64,000 bases of DNA. Source: Streptomyces pilosus (GTDB lineage: Bacteria > Actinomycetota > Actinomycetes > Streptomycetales > Streptomycetaceae). Where the stretch lies: assembly GCF_014649835.1 (NCBI RefSeq), contig NZ_BMTU01000006.1:310001-374000 (forward strand). The letters are read 5' to 3'. The position numbers and the translations under genes were made by a program. The notes beneath the pieces were generated by a model. It was given only the letters and a program-made list of their open reading frames with translations. It did not search any database and was not told the DNA's origin. Of the stretch, positions 31,926-39,678 are shown piece after piece; the first letter of the stretch is position 1; each line of letters begins with the position of its first letter.

Positions 31926-33742
31926 TCCGGATGCCGTCGGGATCGCCGGCGTCGGGAGCGGGACGGGTGATCGCTGGCCGGTACGTGCTGCTGCGGCGGC
32001 TGGGCGGCGGCGGCATGGGGCATGTGTGGCTCGCCCACGACCAGCGGCTGGCGTGCGAGGTCGCGCTCAAGGAGATCGTCTTCGGTGATCCGGCCGAGCC
32101 CGGTCAGGACCGGGACGCCCGGGTCGCGCGGGCCCGCGCGGAGGCACGGCACGCGGCCGGTCTGCGCGGTCACCCGCATGTGGTCACCGTGCACGACGTG
32201 CTGGAGCACGACGGGCTGCCCTGGATCGTCATGGAGTACGTCGCGGGCGCCGTCGACCTGCGGGACCTGCTGGCCCGCAGGGGCCGCCTCGCCCCGGCCG
32301 AGTGCGCCCGGATCGGGCTCGCCGTCCTGGACGCCCTCACCGCCGGGCACGAGCGGGGGGTGATGCACCGGGACGTGAAACCGGCGAACATCCTGCTCGC
32401 GCCGGACCGCGCCGGCGCCCCGTACGGACGGGTGCTGCTCACCGACTACGGCATCTCCGTACAGCCGGACACCGGGGAGACCCGGTACACCCTGGCGTCC
32501 GCGCTGATCGGGACCGTCGGCTATCTGGCGCCGGAGCGGGCCGCCGGCGGTCCCGCCACCCCCGCGGCGGACCTGTTCTCGCTCGGCTGCACGCTCTACC
32601 ACGCGGTGGAGGGACGGGCCCCCTTCGCGCGGGCCTCACCGCTGGCGTCGGTCGCGGCGGTGGTGACGGAGGAACCGCGTCCGCCGCTGCGGGCGGGCGC
32701 GCTGGAGCCGGTGCTGCGGGGACTGCTCGTCAAGGATCCGGGCCTGCGCGCGAGCGCGCGGGACACGGAGGCCGAGCTGGCGCGGATCGTGACGCCCCAG
32801 TCCGAGACGTATCCGCGCGCGCAGCCGGAGTTCGGCTCCCGCCCGCCGTGGGAGACGGCCCCGCACCCGCCGGCCCCGGTGGGGACGTGTGTCCCCTCCC
32901 CCGTGCCGACCCGCCGGCGCCGCCGCCCGCACGCCCTGCGCGCCGTGCTCGCCGGCGGTCTGGGCCTGCTGCTGACGCTGGGCGGCACCTGGTACGCGCT
33001 GGCCGGCCGGGAACCCGGCGTCCCCGGCGCGGCCCTGCCCTACGGGGAGGCCGTCGGGCTGGCGGAGCCGCTGGCGGAGGGCGACTGCGTGCGGGCCGAG
33101 TGGCCCGGCGGCACCCGGTTCGCCGGCCCGCCCCGGCTCAGCCGCGACCCGGCCTGCACGGGGCGGGCGCCCGACGGGCAGGTGGTGGCGCTGCCGGCGT
33201 CGGCTTCGGCCGGGGAGGCGCGGGAGCGGGGCCCCGCGCTCTGCGAGGAGCGGACACGGGAGCTGCGCGGCCGGCTGGCCGACGTGCGGACGGTGGCCGT
33301 CGTGCCGGCGCCGGACGGGTTCGAGGCGGCGGGACGGCGCACCGCGTGCCTGGTGCTGGGGGCGCACGGGCCCCTCTACGGCCCGGTCGGCGACCGGCGC
33401 CGCCCGGGGACGGCGTTCGCGGACCCGGCGACGATGCAGCGGCGGGACTGTCTGGACGTGCGCTCCGGCCGGGAGGCACGGCTGGTGTCCTGCGCGGGGG
33501 AGCACGACGAGCAGGTCCTGGGGTTCGTCCGGCTGGGCGGGGACGTGACGCTCGCCGAGGCCCGCTCCGTGGCGGACGCGGCCTGTGCGCGGGAGGTGCC
33601 GCCGCGTGACTACGGCTTCGACCCGTCGGTCCACACGGCCGGGTCGTGGGCCGGCCAGGGAGCCTGGAAATCGGGCACGCATGCGGTCGTGTGCACCGTA
33701 AAGAGGCGGAACGGGGGCACCATGGAGGGAGCCGAACCATGA
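31922..33742 (+). CDS. Membrane-anchored Ser/Thr protein kinase
   Basis: 606 aa from the GTG that overlaps the short ORF; an ATG at 31931 is the alternative. Hanks-type kinase domain (about 18-290): Gly loop GGGGMGHV, Lys50, HRDVKPANIL (149-158), APER activation segment. The DFG motif is DYG (175-177), a conservative change, so activity is likely. A Pro-rich linker and RRRRR lead into one helix (about 341-360), then a roughly 245-residue extracellular domain with several Cys (GDCVRAEW, DPACTGRAP, RRDCLDV, LVSCAGEHDEQ) likely disulfide-bonded. The ligand is unknown. No PASTA repeats, so it is not PknB. Confidence 0.9.
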   Translation: MIRMPSGSPASGAGRVIAGRYVLLRRLGGGGMGHVWLAHDQRLACEVALKEIVFGDPAEPGQDRDARVARARAEARHAAGLRGHPHVVTVHDVLEHDGLPWIVMEYVAGAVDLRDLLARRGRLAPAECARIGLAVLDALTAGHERGVMHRDVKPANILLAPDRAGAPYGRVLLTDYGISVQPDTGETRYTLASALIGTVGYLAPERAAGGPATPAADLFSLGCTLYHAVEGRAPFARASPLASVAAVVTEEPRPPLRAGALEPVLRGLLVKDPGLRASARDTEAELARIVTPQSETYPRAQPEFGSRPPWETAPHPPAPVGTCVPSPVPTRRRRRPHALRAVLAGGLGLLLTLGGTWYALAGREPGVPGAALPYGEAVGLAEPLAEGDCVRAEWPGGTRFAGPPRLSRDPACTGRAPDGQVVALPASASAGEARERGPALCEERTRELRGRLADVRTVAVVPAPDGFEAAGRRTACLVLGAHGPLYGPVGDRRRPGTAFADPATMQRRDCLDVRSGREARLVSCAGEHDEQVLGFVRLGGDVTLAEARSVADAACAREVPPRDYGFDPSVHTAGSWAGQGAWKSGTHAVVCTVKRRNGGTMEGAEP

Positions 33743-33755
33743 GGAGGGTGTTGCG

Positions 33756-33932
33756 ATGCCCCGTACCACGAACGGTTCCAGTGCGACGAAGACCATGGGG
33801 GTGCTCACGGTGGGCGCCCTGGTCGCCGTGACGGCCTACACGGTGGCGCTCGGCAGCAACGGCTGGCTGTGGTTCGGATGGGTCGTCCTCGGCCTGATCA
33901 CCCTGGGGATGGTGGCCACCCGCAGCGCCTGA
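33756..33932 (+). CDS. 58-aa two-helix membrane protein
   Basis: ATG at 33756 with GGAGG 8 nt before it, 13 bp after the kinase stop, so probably in the same transcript. The product begins MPRTTNGSSATKTMGVL and has two hydrophobic helices (VLTVGALVAVTAYTVAL and LWFGWVVLGLITLGMVA) separated by GSNGW. Third-position GC is that of a real gene. No family is recognised. It converges on the histidine kinase gene. Confidence 0.7.
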   Translation: MPRTTNGSSATKTMGVLTVGALVAVTAYTVALGSNGWLWFGWVVLGLITLGMVATRSA

Positions 33933-33954
33933 GCGGTGCCCGGGGCGGCCTGCC

Positions 33955-35160
33955 TCACTTCGGGGTGAGCCGCCCCGCCAGGTGCACGCCCGGCTGGTAC
34001 TTCGGCAGCCGGACGGTGATCTTCATGCCCGCGCCGACGGCCGTCTCGATGACCAGGCCGTGGTCGTCGCCGTAGACCTGGCGGAGCCGCTCGTCGACGT
34101 TGGACAGTCCGATGCCCCCGGTGGGGCTGACCTCGCGGGCGAGGATGCGGCGCAGCAGGCCGGGGTCCATGCCGGCGCCGTCGTCCTCGATGACGACGAG
34201 GGCCTCGGCACCGGCGTCCTGCGCGGTGATCTGGATGTGGCACTGGTCGGCCTTGCCCTCCAGACCGTGCTTGACGGCGTTCTCCACGAGCGGCTGGAGG
34301 CACAGGAAGGGCAGCGCGACCGGCAGCACCTCGGGGGCGATCTGCAGGGTGACGGCGAGACGGTCGCCGAACCGTGCCCTGACCAGCGCCAGGTAGTGGT
34401 CGATGGCGTGGAGCTCGTCGGCGAGGGTGGTGAAGTCGCCGTGCCGGCGGAACGAGTAGCGGGTGAAGTCGGCGAACTCCAGCAGCAGCTCCCGGGCGCG
34501 CTCGGGGTCGGTGCGCACGAACGAGGCGATCACCGCGAGCGAGTTGAAGATGAAGTGCGGGGAGATCTGCGCCCGCAGTGCCCGGATCTCGGCCTCGATG
34601 AGGCGGGTGCGGGACTGGTCGAGGTCGGCGAGCTCCAGCTGGACCGAGACCCAGCGGGCGACCTCGCCGGCGGCACGGACCAGTACCGCGGACTCCCGGG
34701 GAGCGCAGGCGACGAGCGCGCCGTGCACCCGGTCGTCGACGGTGAGCGGGGCGACGACCGCCCAGCGCACCGAGCAGTCGGGGGTGTCGCAGGTGAGCGG
34801 GAAGGCCTCGCCCCGGCCGGTGTCCAGGGGGCCGGAGAGCCGCTCCATGATCTCGGTGCGGTGGTGGGCGCCGGCGCCGTCCCAGACGAGCACCCGTTCG
34901 CGGTCGGTGAGGCACAGGGCGTCGGTGCCCAGCAGGGAGCGCAGTTTGCGGGCGGACCGGCCTGCGGTCTCCTCGGTCAGACCGGCGCGCAGCGGGGGTG
35001 TGGCCAGGGATGCGGTGTGCAGGGTCTCGAAGGTGGCGTGCTCGACCGGGGTGCCGAGTCCGGCGAGGCTGGTGGGCCGGGCGGTGCGCCGGCCCAGCCA
35101 GAACCCGGCGGCCAGCAGGGGCAGGACGGCGACGAGCAGACCGGCGAGGAAACCGCTCAC
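33955..35160 (-). CDS. LytS/YehU-type sensor histidine kinase
   Basis: 401 aa from a GTG at 35160 (GGAGG 7 nt upstream) overlapping the symporter stop. It has one N-terminal membrane helix (SGFLAGLLVAVLPLLAAGFWLG), a GAF-like region (about 45-180, with CDTPDCSVRWAVVAPL), then the His_kinase domain with His202 in ISPHFIFNSLAVIASF. The HATPase domain follows (LVENAVKHGLEG, VVIEDDGAGMDP, GGIGLSNVDERL). It would phosphorylate the LytTR regulator encoded first in the same operon. The symporter between them may pass a transport signal to the short-membrane-anchor kinase. Confidence 0.93.
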   Translation of the reverse strand: MSGFLAGLLVAVLPLLAAGFWLGRRTARPTSLAGLGTPVEHATFETLHTASLATPPLRAGLTEETAGRSARKLRSLLGTDALCLTDRERVLVWDGAGAHHRTEIMERLSGPLDTGRGEAFPLTCDTPDCSVRWAVVAPLTVDDRVHGALVACAPRESAVLVRAAGEVARWVSVQLELADLDQSRTRLIEAEIRALRAQISPHFIFNSLAVIASFVRTDPERARELLLEFADFTRYSFRRHGDFTTLADELHAIDHYLALVRARFGDRLAVTLQIAPEVLPVALPFLCLQPLVENAVKHGLEGKADQCHIQITAQDAGAEALVVIEDDGAGMDPGLLRRILAREVSPTGGIGLSNVDERLRQVYGDDHGLVIETAVGAGMKITVRLPKYQPGVHLAGRLTPK

Positions 35161-36959
35161 GGGGACACCTCCGTGCGCTTCTCCTCGGTACGCCGCTCCT
35201 CGGTACGCCGCTCCTCGGTACGCCGCTCCTCGGTCCGGAGCTCCTCGGTCCGGAGCTCCTCGGTGCGGAGTTCCTCCGGCAGGTGGAAGCGGGCCAGCAC
35301 CGCCGCCGTCCCCGGCGGCACCCGGCCGGGGGTGGACAGGGACACCAGGACCATGGTGAGGAAGCCCAGCGGCACGGACCACAGGGCGGGCCAGGCCAGC
35401 AGCGCGTGCCAGGGACCCGCTCCCGGGTAGCCGGTCATGGTCGCGGCGACGGCGAGGAACGCGGAGCCGCCGCCCACCAGCATCCCGGCCGCCGCGCCCG
35501 GCGGGGTCAGCCGCCGCCACCAGATGCCGAGCACCAGCAGCGGGCAGAACGACGAGGCGGACACGGCGAAGGCCAGCCCCACGGCGTCGGCCACCGGCAG
35601 TCCGCCGACCAGGACGCTCGCGGCGAGCGGCACGGCCATGGCGAGCACGGTGCCGAGCCGGAAGTGCCGCACCCCGCGCGAGGGCAGCACGTCCTGGGTG
35701 AGGACCCCCGCGACGGCCATGGTGAGGCCGGAGGCCGTCGACAGGAACGCGGCGAAGGCGCCCCCGGCGACCAGCGCTCCGAGGAGGTCGCCGCCCACTC
35801 CCCCGATCATCCGGCCGGGCAGCAGCAGCACGGCGGCGTCCGCGTCGCCGGTGAGGGTCAGCTCGGGGGCGTACAGCCGGCCAAGGGCGCCGTAGACCGG
35901 CGGCAGCAGGTAGAAGGCGCCGATCAGGCCCAGGACGGCGACCGTGGTGCGGCGGGCGGCCACGCCGTGCGGGCTGGTGTAGAAGCGGACGACCACGTGG
36001 GGCAGGCCCATGGTGCCGAGGAAGGTGGCCAGGATCAGCCCGTAGGTGGCGTACAGCGGGCGTTCCTCGCGGGACTCGGCACGGGAGGGCGACAGGGCGT
36101 CGTCGGCGCCGCGGCCGGCGGCGGGGACCTCGGCACCCTCCGCGAAGGTGAGCCGGGTGCCGCCCCCGACGCGGTGGGTGCCGGCGGGCAGGGAGACCTC
36201 GGTGCCGTCCAGGTCACGGCCGTCGACGGAGCCGTCCACGGTCACGGTCAGCGGCTCGGCGAGGCGGAGGTCGAGGGTGTCGTCGACGCGGACCGTCCGC
36301 TGCTCGCGGAAGGCGGCCGGCTCGTCGAAGGCGTGGCTGGGCGCGCCGTCGCTCTGCCAGGCGAGGATCAGGAAGAGGGCGGGGACGAGCAGCGCGGTGA
36401 GCTTCAGCCAGTACTGGAAGGCCTGGACGAAGGTGATGCTGCGCATGCCGCCGGCGGCCACGATGACCGTCACCACGACGGCGACGATGACCCCGCCGAG
36501 CCAGTCGGGCGCGCCCGTGAGGACGGTCAGGGTGAGTCCGGCGCCCTGGAGCTGGGGCAGCAGGTACAGCCAGCCGACGCCGACGACGAGGGTCCCGGCG
36601 AGCCGCCGCACCGTCTGCGAGGCCAGCCGGGCCTCGGCGAAGTCGGGCAGGGTGTAGGCGCCGGAGCGGCGCAGCGGGGCGGCGACGAACAGCAGCAGGA
36701 CGAGGTAGCCGGCGGTGTAGCCGACCGGGTACCAGAGCATGTCGGGCCCCTGGACGAGGACCAGGCCCGCGATGCCGAGGAAGGAGGCGGCGGAGAGGTA
36801 CTCGCCGCTGATGGCGGCGGCGTTGAGGCGGGGGCCGACGGTGCGGGAGGCGACGTAGAAGTCGGAGGTGGTGCGGGATATGCGCAGGCCGAAGGCGCCG
36901 ACGAGGACGGTGGCGAGCACGACGAGCGCGACGGCGGTGACGGCGTAGGTGTAGTTCAC
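35157..36959 (-). CDS. Sodium:solute symporter (SSS family) with insertion and repeat tail
   Basis: 600 aa polytopic transporter resembling cation/acetate symporters: FYVASRTVGPRLNAAAISGEYLSAASFLGIAG, GGMRSITFVQAFQYWLKL, TMGLPHVVVRFYTSPHG and LVAGGAFAAFLSTASGLTMAVAGVLTQDV carry the family's Na+-site helices. Two oddities: an extramembranous loop (about residues 205-295, VDDTLDLRLAEPLTVTVDG...GTRLTFAEG) that looks like a small beta domain, and a C-terminal charged tail of seven EE[LRK]RT pentapeptides. It lies between the small membrane protein and the histidine kinase in one operon. Probably imports a short-chain carboxylate; substrate unproven. Confidence 0.9.
   Translation of the reverse strand: MNYTYAVTAVALVVLATVLVGAFGLRISRTTSDFYVASRTVGPRLNAAAISGEYLSAASFLGIAGLVLVQGPDMLWYPVGYTAGYLVLLLFVAAPLRRSGAYTLPDFAEARLASQTVRRLAGTLVVGVGWLYLLPQLQGAGLTLTVLTGAPDWLGGVIVAVVVTVIVAAGGMRSITFVQAFQYWLKLTALLVPALFLILAWQSDGAPSHAFDEPAAFREQRTVRVDDTLDLRLAEPLTVTVDGSVDGRDLDGTEVSLPAGTHRVGGGTRLTFAEGAEVPAAGRGADDALSPSRAESREERPLYATYGLILATFLGTMGLPHVVVRFYTSPHGVAARRTTVAVLGLIGAFYLLPPVYGALGRLYAPELTLTGDADAAVLLLPGRMIGGVGGDLLGALVAGGAFAAFLSTASGLTMAVAGVLTQDVLPSRGVRHFRLGTVLAMAVPLAASVLVGGLPVADAVGLAFAVSASSFCPLLVLGIWWRRLTPPGAAAGMLVGGGSAFLAVAATMTGYPGAGPWHALLAWPALWSVPLGFLTMVLVSLSTPGRVPPGTAAVLARFHLPEELRTEELRTEELRTEERRTEERRTEERRTEEKRTEVSP
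35172..35276 (-). repeat. Seven tandem 15-bp units at the symporter 3' end
   Basis: Seven in-frame 15-bp units encode EELRT (three), EERRT (three) and EEKRT (one) just before the stop. Within each subgroup the DNA is nearly identical (CTCCTCGGTACGCCG-type units on the plus strand), a sign of recent slippage. The tail would form a highly charged helix. Confidence 0.9.
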
Positions 36960-36980
36960 GGTGCCGGTGGTCCCCGGGTC

Positions 36981-37340
36981 TCAGCGGTCCTCGACGAGCC
37001 GCACGAAGTCGCGTTCGTTGCGTTCGGCGCGGCGTACGTACCAGCGGGCGAGCAGGACCAGCGGGGGGTAGAGGCCGAAGCCGAGGACCGCCCACTCCAG
37101 GCGGCGGGCGTCGGGGGCGGCGGCGAAGACCAGCGGCAGCGGTCCGACGAGCAGGGCGAGGACGGCGAACACGGTGAGTCCGGCGCGCAGCTGGATGCGC
37201 ATCAGGGAGCGGACGTAGGTGTGGCCGAGGGTGGTCTGCTCGTCGATCTCGGTGCGCGGCCGGTAGTAGCCGGAGGTGCGGCGGGCGCGCCGGGGCGGGC
37301 CGGTGACGACCACGCGGCGTTCGGTCGGGTCCTGGGGCAC
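36981..37340 (-). CDS. Small two-helix membrane protein, symporter partner (DUF485-like position)
   Basis: 119 aa from a GTG with GGGGGAG nearby. A basic, Tyr-containing N-terminus (RRARRTSGYYRPRTEIDEQTTLGHTYVRSLMRIQLR) precedes two helices (AGLTVFAVLALLVGPLPLVFAAAP and LEWAVLGFGLYPPLVLLARWYV) and a charged C-terminus. It lies 21 bp before the symporter gene. Small two-helix proteins (DUF485 class) commonly precede acetate-type symporters and are thought to be accessory subunits; I assign it by position and topology. Confidence 0.75.
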   Translation of the reverse strand: MPQDPTERRVVVTGPPRRARRTSGYYRPRTEIDEQTTLGHTYVRSLMRIQLRAGLTVFAVLALLVGPLPLVFAAAPDARRLEWAVLGFGLYPPLVLLARWYVRRAERNERDFVRLVEDR

Positions 37341-37355
37341 GGGTGCTCCCCCTGT

Positions 37356-38126
37356 CTAGCTCGTGGTCCGGCGCATCAGCAGGTCGCGCAGTTCGCGGGC
37401 GTGCCTCCTGCTCACCTGGAGTTCCTCGGAGCCGATCAGGACGCTCACGGTGCCCGCGTCGAGCCGGAGCTCGCCGATGTGGCGCAGGGCGACGAGGTGA
37501 CGGCGGTGGATGCGCACGAAGCCGCGGGAGCGCCAGCGCTCCTCCAGGGTGGACAGCGGGATCCGTACGAGGTGGCTGCCGCGGTCGGTGTGGAGCCGGG
37601 CGTAGTCGCCCTGGGCCTCGACGTGGGTGATGTCGTCGACGGCGACGAAGCGGGTGACGCCGCCCAGTTCGACGGCTATGTGGTCGGGGTCCGGTTCGTG
37701 CACCGGGATCCGCGGGGTGGTCCCGCGGGGGGCGCTGCCGCGCTGTGCGGCGGCTCGCCGGACCGCTTCGGCCAGCCGTTCCCTGCGCACGGGTTTGAGC
37801 ACGTAGTCGACGGCCTTGAGGTCGAAGGCCTGGACGGCGAAGTCCTCGTGGGCGGTGACGAACACGATGAGCGGCGGCCGGGCGAACCCGCTGAGCAGCC
37901 GGGCGAGGTCGAGGCCGTCGAGTCCGGGCATCTGGATGTCGAGGAAGACGACGTCGATGGCCTCCGGCCCGTCGGGGCCCGACTCCAGGGCGCGGTTGAT
38001 GCGGCGCAGCGCCTCGGTGGCGTCGCCGGCGCCCTCGGCGCTGCCGACGCGCGGGTCCGCGTTCAGCAGGTACAGCAGCTCCTCCAGCGAGGGGCGTTCG
38101 TCGTCGACGGCGAGGGCGCGCAGCAT
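37356..38126 (-). CDS. LytTR-family response regulator
   Basis: 256 aa. Receiver domain with acidic pair Asp8/Asp9, phospho-acceptor Asp63 in VFLDIQMPG and the conserved Lys in DYVLKPVRR. A linker leads to a LytTR DNA-binding domain (about 150-250: ITHVEAQGDYARLHTDRGSHLVRIPLSTLEERW, FVRIHRRHLVAL). First gene of a four-gene leftward operon: regulator, small membrane protein, symporter, LytS-type kinase. Probably tunes expression of the symporter, as LytTR systems do for carboxylate uptake elsewhere. Confidence 0.94.
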   Translation of the reverse strand: MLRALAVDDERPSLEELLYLLNADPRVGSAEGAGDATEALRRINRALESGPDGPEAIDVVFLDIQMPGLDGLDLARLLSGFARPPLIVFVTAHEDFAVQAFDLKAVDYVLKPVRRERLAEAVRRAAAQRGSAPRGTTPRIPVHEPDPDHIAVELGGVTRFVAVDDITHVEAQGDYARLHTDRGSHLVRIPLSTLEERWRSRGFVRIHRRHLVALRHIGELRLDAGTVSVLIGSEELQVSRRHARELRDLLMRRTTS

Positions 38127-38236
38127 GAAGGTGGAGTGTAGGGGTGTTTCCCCCGTGTGGACACGTGCCGCACAGCGGCGCCGGTGACGGGACGCGGTGC
38201 GCGGGGCGGCCGGACGGCCCTGGATACAGTGCCCGT

Positions 38237-38749
38237 ATGAGCAGCAGGCCCACGCCGTTCGACGAACTCGACCGGAAGATCGTCACGGCTCTGATGGCGA
38301 ACGCCAGGACGTCCTTCGCGGAGATCGGCGCGGCCGTCGGGCTGTCGTCGACGGCGGTCAAACGCCGGGTGGACCGGCTGCGCGAGACCGGGGTGATCAC
38401 GGGGTTCACGGCGACGGTGCGGCCGTCGGCGCTGGGCTGGCGCACGGAGGCGTACGTCGAGGTGTACTGCGAGGGGGCGGCGCCGCCCCGGCGGCTGGCG
38501 GAGGTGGTGCGCAACCATCCGGAGATCGCCGCGGCGATGACGGTGACCGGGGGCGCGGACGCGCTGCTGCACGTGCGGGCGCGGGACGTGGAGCACTTCG
38601 AGGAGGTGCTGGAACGGATCCGCCAGGAGCCGTTCATCCGCAAGACGATCAGCGTGATGGTGCTGTCCCACCTGCTGCCCGACAGTCCTGAGGCGGGAGT
38701 GACGCAGCCCGCCCCGGACGGCGCACCAGACGTGCGCCGGGCGGTGTGA
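38237..38749 (+). CDS. Lrp/AsnC-family regulator, probable arginine-catabolism regulator
   Basis: 170 aa from an ATG 6 nt after TACAGT (38225-38230) and without a ribosome site, which suggests a leaderless message. The helix-turn-helix (LDRKIVTALMANARTSFAEIGAAVGLSSTAVKRRVDRLRETGVITGF) precedes the RAM effector domain (AYVEVYCEGAAPPRRLAEVVRNHPEIAAAMTVTGGADALLHVRARDVEHFEEVLERI). It lies directly before the DDAH-RocD genes, with a perfect palindrome in the gap. I infer control of arginine or ornithine use; the effector is probably one of those amino acids. Confidence 0.92.
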   Translation: MSSRPTPFDELDRKIVTALMANARTSFAEIGAAVGLSSTAVKRRVDRLRETGVITGFTATVRPSALGWRTEAYVEVYCEGAAPPRRLAEVVRNHPEIAAAMTVTGGADALLHVRARDVEHFEEVLERIRQEPFIRKTISVMVLSHLLPDSPEAGVTQPAPDGAPDVRRAV

Positions 38750-38750
38750 A

Positions 38751-38769
38751 CACGCAGTGATCCTGCGTG
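38751..38769. promoter_or_regulatory. Perfect 7-5-7 inverted repeat, candidate AsnC operator
   Basis: CACGCAG-N5-CTGCGTG starts 2 bp after the AsnC stop and ends 20 bp before the candidate -35 of the DDAH gene. Size and symmetry fit an Lrp/AsnC dimer site. It could alternatively act as a small terminator of the AsnC transcript. Confidence 0.55.
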
Positions 38770-38788
38770 GACGCGCAGCTCTTGTTCC

Positions 38789-38818
38789 TTGTCGTCCGTC
38801 CGGCGGGCTTCCTACCGT
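38789..38818 (+). promoter_or_regulatory. Candidate promoter of the DDAH-rocD operon
   Basis: TTGTCG (38789-38794), 18-bp spacer, TACCGT (38813-38818), about 48 bp before the GTG start, which has its own GGAGGA. It is downstream of the inverted repeat, so a bound regulator there would act as activator or roadblock. Confidence 0.45.
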
Positions 38819-38865
38819 GGAGGCACCCCCCTGTCGGCACCGCGTGGAAGCGGAGGAACCCCTCT

Positions 38866-39678
38866 GTGCCCGGATCCCGTGTGGCGCGCCGGCGGCGCTA
38901 CCTCGTCTGCGAACCCAGACACTTCGCCGTCCGGTACGCGATCAACCCCTGGATGCATCCCGACCGTCCCGTCGACGTCTCCCTCGCCCAGCGTCAGTGG
39001 CGGACGCTGATCGACACCTACCGCGACCACGGCCATACCGTGGAGACCGTGAGGCCCGAGCCCGGACTGCCCGACATGGTGTTCGCCGCCAACGCGGCGG
39101 TCGTCGTGGAGGGCCGTGTCTTCGGCTCCCGCTACCTCGCCCCGGAGCGGCGCCCGGAGTCGGTGCCGTACGAGGCCTGGTTCAAGGCCGAGGGCTACGA
39201 CGTCCAGCACCCGGAGTCGGTGTGCGAGGGCGAGGGCGACCTGGTGCCCGCGGGGCGCTGGATCCTCGCCGGCACCGGGTTCCGCACCACCCGGGAGGCG
39301 CATCGCGAGGTGCAGGAGTTCTTCGGTGTCCCGGTGATCGGTCTGACGCTGGTGGATCCGTACTTCTACCACCTGGACACGGCGCTGTTCGCGCTGGACG
39401 AGGAGAACGTCGCGTACTACCCGGAGGCGTTCTCGCCGGGCAGCCGCGAGGTCCTCGCCCGGCTGTACCCGGACGCGGTGCCCGCCACGCGTGAGGACGC
39501 GATGGCCTTCGGCCTGAACTCCGTGTCCGACGGACGCCATGTGTTCATCGCGCCGGAGGCGACGGGCCTGGCCGGCCGGCTCGCCGACCGCGGTTACGTT
39601 CCCGTCCCCGTCGACCTGTCCGAGTTCCACAAGGCGGGCGGGGGCATCAAGTGCTGCACTCAGGAGATCCGCTCATGA
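38866..39678 (+). CDS. ddaH: Dimethylargininase / amidinotransferase-family hydrolase
   Basis: 270 aa from a GTG with GGAGGA 8 nt upstream. Guanidino-modifying fold: the substrate-facing PDMVFAANAAVV motif, EGEGDLVPAGRWILAGTGFRTT, HLDTALFALDEENVAYYPEAF, catalytic His in GRHVFIAP and nucleophile Cys in GGGIKCCTQEIR at the very C-terminus. It would hydrolyse dimethylarginine (or arginine-like guanidines) to citrulline and an amine. Overlap with rocD (ATGA) ties it to arginine/ornithine breakdown. Whether free arginine or methylarginine is the substrate is not decidable from sequence. Confidence 0.85.
   Translation: MPGSRVARRRRYLVCEPRHFAVRYAINPWMHPDRPVDVSLAQRQWRTLIDTYRDHGHTVETVRPEPGLPDMVFAANAAVVVEGRVFGSRYLAPERRPESVPYEAWFKAEGYDVQHPESVCEGEGDLVPAGRWILAGTGFRTTREAHREVQEFFGVPVIGLTLVDPYFYHLDTALFALDEENVAYYPEAFSPGSREVLARLYPDAVPATREDAMAFGLNSVSDGRHVFIAPEATGLAGRLADRGYVPVPVDLSEFHKAGGGIKCCTQEIRS

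Noticed and set aside
34998..38141. A 1047-codon plus-strand open frame opposite the LytTR/symporter operon
   Set aside because: It is Gly/Gln/Glu/Ala-rich with no domain, no ribosome site and no conserved motif. It is the antisense shadow that high third-position GC creates opposite real genes, all four of which are recognisable.
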